From: Apostichopus japonicus
Taxonomy: Eukaryota; Echinodermata; Holothuroidea; Aspidochirotida; Stichopodidae
Length of the DNA stretch: 64,000 nucleotides
NCBI RefSeq assembly: GCF_037975245.1
Contig: NC_092572.1
Span: 29,373,989-29,437,988 of the forward strand
Direction: 5' to 3'
The notes beneath the pieces were generated by a model. It searched no databases. It worked only from the letters and a program-made list of their open reading frames with translations, and was not told the DNA's origin. Position numbers and translations under genes: made by a program. Below, piece after piece: positions 60,901 through 64,000 of the stretch (position 1 is its first letter; each line of letters starts with the position of its first letter).

Positions 60901-61977
60901 GACAAAGAAGGTAGAATTCTAGAGATACCAGGGACTGGTGTTAGACTTGATATTCCTCCTGGTGCTATTGACCGGAAATGCTTGATCAAGATGAAAATCA
61001 TTCCAAACTATGTCCAAGAAGAGTCTAAATCATCATTTACCAGTAACACAACAGTGGTAGTGGAACTGCTTCCAGATAACTTAAAGTTGCATCATCCTGC
61101 AAAGCTTACCCTGCCTCACTGTCTCAAGTTGAAGAACCCTGTTGAATGCAAAGCTATGGTATTCAGCAGTCACCATGATCAAGGTACATCTTACCTTATG
61201 TTTGGGGTAACTTAAAATGAAAAAAGTAACCACCCACATGAGAATATTTTATCGGTTACTGGTATGTAGCAATTGCCACAAATGTGTGTTTGGTGCTCAT
61301 CCCTCATTGATTGAAAATATTTGGCTATGTTACTTTTCTAAGTCTTATTTGTATATAACAGTCTTCATAGCATGTATTCTTTGGTACATAGAGAGGTGAT
61401 CACAGCAAATATACTTGCTGTAACGTCACTTTTTGAGCCATTGTGTACGCAGTCATCTTAACTCACTCGCCAGAGCCCACCACCAGGAACTGTCGATGGG
61501 GTCAAGAAAACTGGGGCAGGACTCGTTTCTGGCTTATGTAGCGCCCCTTCTTCTACGTAGGATGGGTCGATTTTACTTTTTAAAACATGAACTATTGTGG
61601 CACACCTAAATTAATCTCATACTGAATGTCTTAAACTTGAACACTGTATCAATGCTGACTCCTTTCAGAACTAATCAGGCTACAACACTTATCACACCAT
61701 AAATGTTAATACCTCCCATCATTGTTACCAATGCAGGATTCTGCATCCGGAACGCAATGTTTTTGCCAGAGACGCAAACTCGTGAAATTACACCTTTTTT
61801 TAGAGTTAAAGAAAACAAGTACACACACTAACAACTTGGCCTATGCGAAACATAAAAATAATACATTTTTGAATGTACAGCTTTCTTTTCTTTTCTCCAG
61901 AATCCACAATTTGTTCTCTAAAGAACCAAAATTTCTTCCAATGCTACAAATGTTTGAATTTGTTTGAAAACAAATAA
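30939..61977 (+). CDS. NLR-like gene: propeller-DED-DED-NACHT-Death-ZU5 (14 coding exons)
   Basis: Coding exons: 30939-30973, 33128-33923, 40998-41268, 41947-42246, 44029-45767, 50031-50233, 51191-51267, 51969-52030, 54040-54100, 54645-54709, 58245-58355, 59060-59318, 60860-61183, 61901-61977. Each junction has GT/AG ends and each exon's exit phase equals the next one's entry phase (2,0,1,1,0,2,1,0,1,0,0,1,1). The sum is 1460 codons including the stop. Domains by residue: six-repeat propeller 13-277; DED-like about 279-367 and 369-450; NACHT from about 528 with P-loop 551-558; helical region to 1047; LRR-like 1048-1115; linker to 1240; Death 1241-1318; ZU5 about 1335-1434. By family, NACHT proteins are cytosolic ATP-dependent oligomerising switches and DED/Death domains recruit caspase-type partners; I infer an innate-immune or cell-death sensor. 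Exon joining is inferred; two or more transcripts could share the locus. Confidence 0.65.
31581..31618. repeat. (GT)n-rich microsatellite
   Basis: Interrupted GT run inside the first coding intron. Confidence 0.9.
33128..33923 (+). CDS. Exon 2: six-repeat beta-propeller
   Basis: The acceptor CTTTTTTGCCTTGTATAG ends at 33127. About 265 residues contain six short beta repeats roughly 45 apart, each of the form hydrophobic-V..-gap-V.V(Y/F): VAVCGYN...LFRF, IVTVCGNQLNVYN, IFIGLYK..KVIVFD, LFISTSRRNARRYN, VFVSCD..AVVVYS, MFTTSKQGILSVYS. This resembles the NHL/WD-like propeller at the C-terminus of TRIM-type proteins, a protein-interaction or ligand-binding scaffold. A GTAAGTA donor in phase 0 ends the exon exactly after the sixth repeat. 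Reading on instead gives 13 more residues and TAA (33963-33965). No RING or B-box is visible, so this is not a normal TRIM. The exact propeller family is uncertain. Confidence 0.7.
33966..34957. other. Intronic, nothing recognised
   Basis: AT-rich with no ORF of note. AATAAA near 34723 could serve a short propeller-only transcript. Confidence 0.4.
34966..36108. mobile_element. hAT-like element, copy A (TAGTGTTTGCACGGGT family)
   Basis: The left end TAGTTTTTGCACGGGTTATC and the right end ACCCGTGTAAACACTA form the inverted termini. The flanks TATTTTAC (34958-34965) and TATTTTAT (36109-36116) agree at seven of eight bases. Inside, GACTTAGTGTGGTGTTAGGC-type units repeat three or four times. Non-autonomous; it lies in the intron between the propeller and DED exons. 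Confidence 0.8.
36117..37129. other. Intronic, nothing recognised
   Basis: AT-rich; a short CACA-rich tract lies near 36355. No exon with matching phase was identified. Confidence 0.4.
37130..37219 (-). mobile_element. tRNA-derived SINE head
   Basis: On the minus strand, GTGCTGTGGCTTAGTGGATA begins the element and matches a Pol III box A (TGGCTTAGTGG). About 45 bases on, GTTTCGATACCCG matches box B (GGTTCGANNCC). The region between them does not fold as a clean tRNA, so this is a SINE promoter head rather than a functional tRNA gene. The body may extend down to about 37080. Confidence 0.65.
37430..38530. repeat. Tandem array, ~145-bp unit (GGAGGTCAAAGGTCATTTGG)
   Basis: GGAGGTCAAAGGTCATTTGG-type phrases lie at about 37603, 37876, 38025, 38168 and 38312, with ATATCTCAAGAAGGGAAGC and GTACAAGAAGCCTATT in each unit. 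The leading part (CTTTGCATTCATGGTGGCGT, GT-rich, CAGCTTGTAAACACGA) matches the start of the array at 42650. The array resumes after transposon copy B, at 39571-39660. Confidence 0.8.
38539..39562. mobile_element. hAT-like element, copy B, inverted to copy A
   Basis: TAGTGTTTACACGGGTCC starts it and ACCCGTGCAAACACTA ends it. An exact 8-bp duplication GAAAACTG flanks it (38531-38538, 39563-39570). Its sequence is the reverse complement of copy A (34966-36108) along the length, slightly shorter at 1024 bp. It inserted into the 145-bp array. Confidence 0.9.
39665..40990. other. Intronic, nothing recognised
   Basis: No exon with compatible phase seen. GGCTGTGAGTAAAA near 40022 resembles a donor but leaves the wrong phase from its nearest ATG. 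Confidence 0.4.
40998..41268 (+). CDS. Exon 3: first DED-like domain
   Basis: Acceptor TCTCTTCCTTAG; donor GAGAGGTAGGC. The roughly 88 residues have the death-effector pattern: an opening helix (FSHLKEELSSKL), then NFLLALEERGYI, which closely matches the family LxxLExRGLL signature, then NVNQLTDALTELK and a last helix. The RxDL motif common in caspase-8/FADD DEDs is not obvious (INHTHLL stands there). Entry phase 0 accepts the propeller exon; there is no ATG near its start, so an upstream exon is required. Confidence 0.75.
41947..42246 (+). CDS. Exon 4: second DED-like domain
   Basis: Acceptor TTAAAAATTTCAG; donor GAAGGTATTG. It encodes YDRFLAGLSAHL, then SFLLTIDEMGIINPSDVSKL and EEYRLLQAVAKVHEYQ, which follow the helix order of a DED (the LxxLxExGxI core is kept). 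It is more diverged than exon 3. Tandem DEDs occur in caspase-8/10 and FLIP, and here they precede NACHT. Both entry and exit are phase 1, so the exon could be skipped without a frameshift. Confidence 0.65.
42650..43500. repeat. Second array of the ~145-bp repeat
   Basis: It starts with AACCTTTGCATTCATGATGG like the array at 37450 and then repeats GTGGAGGTCTAAGGTCATTT at about 42939 and 43083 and ATATCTCAAGAAG-type phrases. It lies inside the intron between exons 4 and 5. Confidence 0.75.
43525..43790. repeat. Low-complexity CATCAAAAATATATTTTCTC repeat
   Basis: ATATATTTTCTCCATC or near variants occur at about 43545, 43648 and 43706 in AT-rich sequence. Confidence 0.7.
44029..45767 (+). CDS. 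Exon 5: NACHT NTPase and helical region
   Basis: Acceptor TTTCCTTGTTTTAAAG; donor ATCACAGGTAAAG. The upstream HYRGIF motif (531-536 of the inferred protein) is typical before NACHT P-loops. Walker A is GQPGSGKT (551-558), Walker B VYLILDGLEEY (623-633), sensor-1-like TARTD (662-666) and LCNVPLL (718-724). A winged-helix-like part follows, then about 75 Ser- and Lys-rich residues (826-900), then FLHKLIQEWFAAKYL (908-922), the helical-domain motif of NLRs. All catalytic residues expected of a STAND NTPase appear present, so it is probably able to bind ATP. The frame runs 65 codons past the donor to TAA (45960-45962), giving a possible shorter product. The donor is taken because the next exon's phase fits. 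Confidence 0.93.
46090..46125 (+). repeat. Retroposon 3' tail with ATT repeat
   Basis: GTGCGTTATAAAGCACC followed by ATTATTATTATTAA resembles the conserved 3' end of CR1/L2-like LINEs or SINEs that share their tails. Confidence 0.35.
46228..47971 (-). pseudogene. Relic of a CR1/Jockey-like non-LTR retrotransposon
   Basis: On the minus strand, 47971-47700 holds an endonuclease remnant (SVIYCPQGYN, then FIMGDFNCKLLDL). 47251-47000 holds a reverse transcriptase segment (PLCNVFNLSLDQGIDP, then ARIVPIFKSEGK and NYRP). 46570-46228 holds the post-RT part (YCNIVWGSTYP, then LPDTFRYFF and SYLTRSANLI). These are in the expected order, but stops, frame changes and short spacing show deletions. The catalytic FADD box was not found. 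It lies antisense in the intron between exons 5 and 6. Confidence 0.75.
48000..50020. other. Intronic, nothing recognised
   Basis: A poly-G run lies at about 48147-48158. Short ORFs only. Confidence 0.4.
50031..50233 (+). CDS. Exon 6: degenerate LRR-like helical segment
   Basis: Acceptor TGGATTATTTTCCAG; donor GCACGGTGAGA. 67 codons stay open in the frame that continues exon 5. The peptide has IPIKCLKLSDVVEKI, then LGVLNTLRAIEV, which resembles one or two weak leucine-rich repeats directly after the helical domain, where NLRs usually carry LRRs. It contains no long repeat array. Confidence 0.65.
51191..51267 (+). CDS. Exon 7: linker
   Basis: Acceptor TTTTTTTCTCAG; donor CATTTCAGGTAACA. The 25 codons encode FPRPPVAVRDERDL and a short polar helix. 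Entry phase 2 and exit phase 1 match its neighbours. No domain recognised. Confidence 0.5.
51969..52030 (+). CDS. Exon 8: linker
   Basis: Acceptor ACTCATTTCAG; donor GGATGGTGAGA. About 21 residues (VEWIIGANLIHTLNV...). The phases fit, but the small size makes it less certain. Confidence 0.45.
52300..53300. repeat. Very decayed units of the ~145-bp repeat
   Basis: Phrases such as AACACAATAACTCAC, GGTCATCTGAA, GAAACATTGTAAA and CATACTTGG recur at irregular spacing, as in the arrays at 37.5 and 42.7 kb. No gene seen. Confidence 0.4.
54040..54100 (+). CDS. Exon 9: linker
   Basis: Acceptor ATCTTCATTTAG; donor TCTCTGGTGAGTTT. It encodes a basic, Ser-rich stretch (MEFRLPGRMSAKSSSLK). Entry phase 0, exit phase 1. 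Confidence 0.5.
54645..54709 (+). CDS. Exon 10: acidic/polar linker
   Basis: The acceptor follows CTTTTCTCCATC and is a tandem AAGAAG site, so either of two AGs three bases apart can be used without a frameshift. Donor GGAAAAGTAAGTT. The peptide is ETNKTVEQQEYKSND and similar, probably disordered. Confidence 0.5.
54715..58240. other. Intron with repeat remnants only
   Basis: Contains a stretch at 56930-57260 with ATACTTGGTATGGTGATG, CATGATATCTCAACAAACAC and TCTCATGAATAAAT, matching the family at 1840-2400. No exon with compatible phase was noticed, though a small one could be missed. Confidence 0.4.
58245..58355 (+). CDS. Exon 11: linker before the Death domain
   Basis: Acceptor CCATTTATTTCTCACAG; donor CTTTGCAGGTAAGT. 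It has 37 codons, phase 0 at both ends, so it can be skipped cleanly. The acidic, Ala/Gly/Thr-rich sequence (ISGEAEGNLAGAEATT) is predicted flexible. Confidence 0.55.
59060..59318 (+). CDS. Exon 12: Death domain
   Basis: Acceptor TTCTGGTTATTTCAAG; donor GACTTCAGGTAAGT. About 78 residues fit the Death-domain profile: FKEWRDVGRNLKL, ELDNIEADN, EVVYHMLLLWKRKHG, TLRDALIAAN, DLSNYLL, with the invariant Trp of helix 5 (LLLWK) present. Death domains bind other Death domains by six-helix stacking in signalling complexes. Placed after NACHT, it is a C-terminal effector rather than the usual N-terminal NLR effector. Confidence 0.9.
60860..61183 (+). CDS. Exon 13: ZU5 domain
   Basis: Acceptor TTGCATTATCATCATAAG; donor GATCAAGGTACAT. 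It encodes the ZU5 signature GRILEIPGTGVRLDIPPGAI and later TTVVVELLPDN, LKLHHPAKLTLPHCLKL. ZU5 occurs in UNC5, ankyrins, ZO-1 and PIDD, usually followed by UPA and Death. Here Death precedes it and no UPA is visible, so the last ZU5 strand and the autoinhibitory UPA partner seem to be missing. Confidence 0.88.
61901..61977 (+). CDS. Exon 14: terminal exon with stop
   Basis: The acceptor TTTTCTTTTCTCCAG is near perfect and the entry phase of 1 fits. 25 codons, cysteine- and Phe/Asn-rich (NFFQCYKCLNLFENK), then TAA. They complete no known domain. A poly(A) signal follows 9 bases after the stop. The alternative is that the gene continues into exons I did not see. Confidence 0.5.
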
Positions 61978-61985
61978 ATCATAAC

Positions 61986-61991
61986 AATAAA
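61986..61991 (+). terminator. Poly(A) signal of the large gene
   Basis: AATAAA lies 9 bases after the proposed stop codon. Confidence 0.5.
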
Positions 61992-61999
61992 ATGCCGTA

Positions 62000-64000
62000 C
62001 AGGGTTAACAACATTTCCATTACAGAGATTGTCATGCTAAACATAGTCAAAGATGCTTTTCCAATATCCTGTGATTGATTGGTTCTTACCCACTTACCCA
62101 TTGTCTGCAGATATTTTTGCATATGTAGTGCTCAATGAACACATTGTATGCAACTACTTGGAACATTACTCTTCATTGTGTAGAGAGATAGCGAAGTCTG
62201 TGGTATAGGCTATCATATGTGTACACCCAAATATCAAAAAGTTAGGCCTTGTTGTCACATACAGTACTGAGTTTCGACAACAAGCGCTCATGGTACGAAG
62301 ATGCACTTGTTTCAGAGACTATCGCGGTAATATTTTAATCATTGTTTTGATCAGAAAATGATATGAATTGAGACAATCTATGAATTTTGTGGAAAGCTAC
62401 ATCTCTGATACTGAAAAGGATTTGTTTGTTCTCTCAGCATTGAGTGTTGCTAATTATATAAAATGTGCTTTCATACCACAGTAGCTTGTTTGTTTTTTCG
62501 CGGTCCCTTTGACGACATGCTTCAGTCAGTTTTTTTGGGTGCAATGTTCGTGTGTAAGCTACTGTACTTCGTGCATTGTCAAAAGTAGCCATTGAAGTTT
62601 GATTGTTTTTAACCGACTTTGCGTAAAATGTTTGTGGAGCTGGTTGTTTTCAAACACTGCAAAGTGCTCAAGATAATTGTACTGTCAGGTTTTGAGGATT
62701 TGCCCATGTGTAGTTGAAACTCTGTAGTTTGAACAGGCCTATGTACATGCAGTAGTACAGAACTGTGTGGAATTAAGAGAGAGATGCACACTGTTGATAC
62801 AGGGACTTTTGAAGAGTTGGTTGTTGGGATCGCTACAAGGTCAAAACAAGGAGGCATGCACTACGGAGTTGGCGAGCAGGGAAGTACAAAGGCGAATGAA
62901 AGAGTGGCTGAGCATTGAAAATTGTTTCAAAGGGCAGAGCGGGCCCCCCTGTATAAACAGCAAAGCTTGTACATTTGGCCAACTGCCAAGTGTATTGTGT
63001 AGAACATTCACACAGTATAGGCAGTGATACAATAGCATATTTATAACTACACTAGTAAAGTAGGTCATATAATTAACACAATTGGTGTTCGATCGAAAGA
63101 CAAGCTCTTATTACAGGACGAAAACTTTTTGGAGGACTTGAGTTCCTGAGACATAGGCTTTTTCTGTAGTAACATTACTGACCTTCATAGCAAATAAGAA
63201 TGTTGCAGTGATTTCAATCTTACTAGTTGGCAGTGTTAAGACTTCGTTAGGATAAACGTTACAGTGTGTTATATGCATAGAATTTGAAGTAGGGAGAATG
63301 ACGTCATGCGACATATACTGAAGCCACACATCCTACTGGTGGCGTTTGCTTGTACAGTACCGGCTCGTAATACAAACACTACGTCTTTGACATAACCAAC
63401 GTGATAAATTAGACATAAATCAGTCGAAATTGTGATATCGTGTGCCACATTTGGGTGCCAAAAATGTGGCAGTGGACTCAGTTTCACAGGTAATTCTTAG
63501 GAAGCTATAGTAGAAGCAATTACATAGGAATCAACTTACTATAGTGTCGTCTGCTGAGCTGCTGTATTGTAATTAACTGGACCCTGGATACGGTTTAGCC
63601 TAGGCCCTAGACCGGCCACGGCTATCCTTTCCGATGCGAAATGACTAAAGCCTAATGAAAACATCACCACCTCACTTTACTTAAAACTGTATCCCTCAAG
63701 ATATACCAACATGCCAGAATAACATGAGATGACAGTTATGATGTCCTGGGTTATCAATAACAATTCAAATTAGGAAAATAGGCATATTCCCAACACCATA
63801 AATTTGGCAAAAGGGCATAAGCAGTATAGACATAGCCAGTACTATTAGTAATCTGAGTCTTGAGGTAGGCTAGAACCTAATCAGCCTAGCCAGGTATGTT
63901 CTGGTATCTTCTTATAAACCATTTGCCTACATTTACTCAACTATGATTTTAAGACCTAATTATATTCACTTACCATGATCGGACAAAGCCTTGAGGCAAA
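62000..64000. other. No supported gene
   Basis: Overlapping short ORFs at 62609-63068 on both strands lack recognisable domains. TGGACTCAGTTTCACAG then GTAATTC at about 63490 resembles a donor and could mark a first exon running out of the window. GGCCTA-type words are frequent near 63600. Confidence 0.4.

Noticed and set aside
1-64000. CRISPR array or bacterial operon
   Set aside because: The tandem repeats have no unique spacers, and the genes are intron-split with animal domain types.

Overview
The window looks like nuclear DNA of a marine invertebrate deuterostome, most likely an echinoderm. The reasons are AT-rich sequence, genes split by long introns, many GGCCTA-type words, dense short TIR transposons, a tRNA-derived SINE, decayed ~145-bp tandem repeats, and an immune gene built from NACHT, death-fold and ZU5 domains. 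Species cannot be fixed from the sequence alone; a sea cucumber is my guess.

Layout. 1-28.4 kb is gene-poor and dominated by repeats. It holds two broken pieces of a multicopy, probably transposon-derived gene family (minus strand, 4753-5416 and 8712-9036) and a 4.9-kb foldback element with ~0.9-kb and longer arms made of 300-bp tandem units (9068-14005). It also holds at least five hAT-like non-autonomous elements with recognisable TIRs and mostly 8-bp target duplications (6236-7457, 17678-19402, 19702-20355, 25347-26633 and one nested at 26264-26508), plus several minisatellites.

28.4-62 kb is best read as one large plus-strand gene. Fourteen coding exons, each with splice sites and each phase-compatible with the next, run from an ATG in a strong Kozak context at 30939 to a TAA at 61975-61977, followed by AATAAA at 61986. 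The inferred protein is about 1459 residues: a six-repeat NHL/WD-like beta-propeller, two DED-like domains, a NACHT NTPase with winged-helix/helical region, a short degenerate LRR-like region, a linker, a Death domain and a ZU5 domain. This would be an NLR-like receptor/adaptor with a propeller at the N-terminus and a Death-ZU5 signalling tail instead of a long LRR sensor. Its introns hold two inverted copies of one hAT element, a SINE, repeat arrays and an antisense LINE relic.

62-64 kb contains no gene I can support. The joining of exons is inferred from reading frame and splice motifs and needs transcript data; the NACHT, Death and ZU5 identities are secure by motif.
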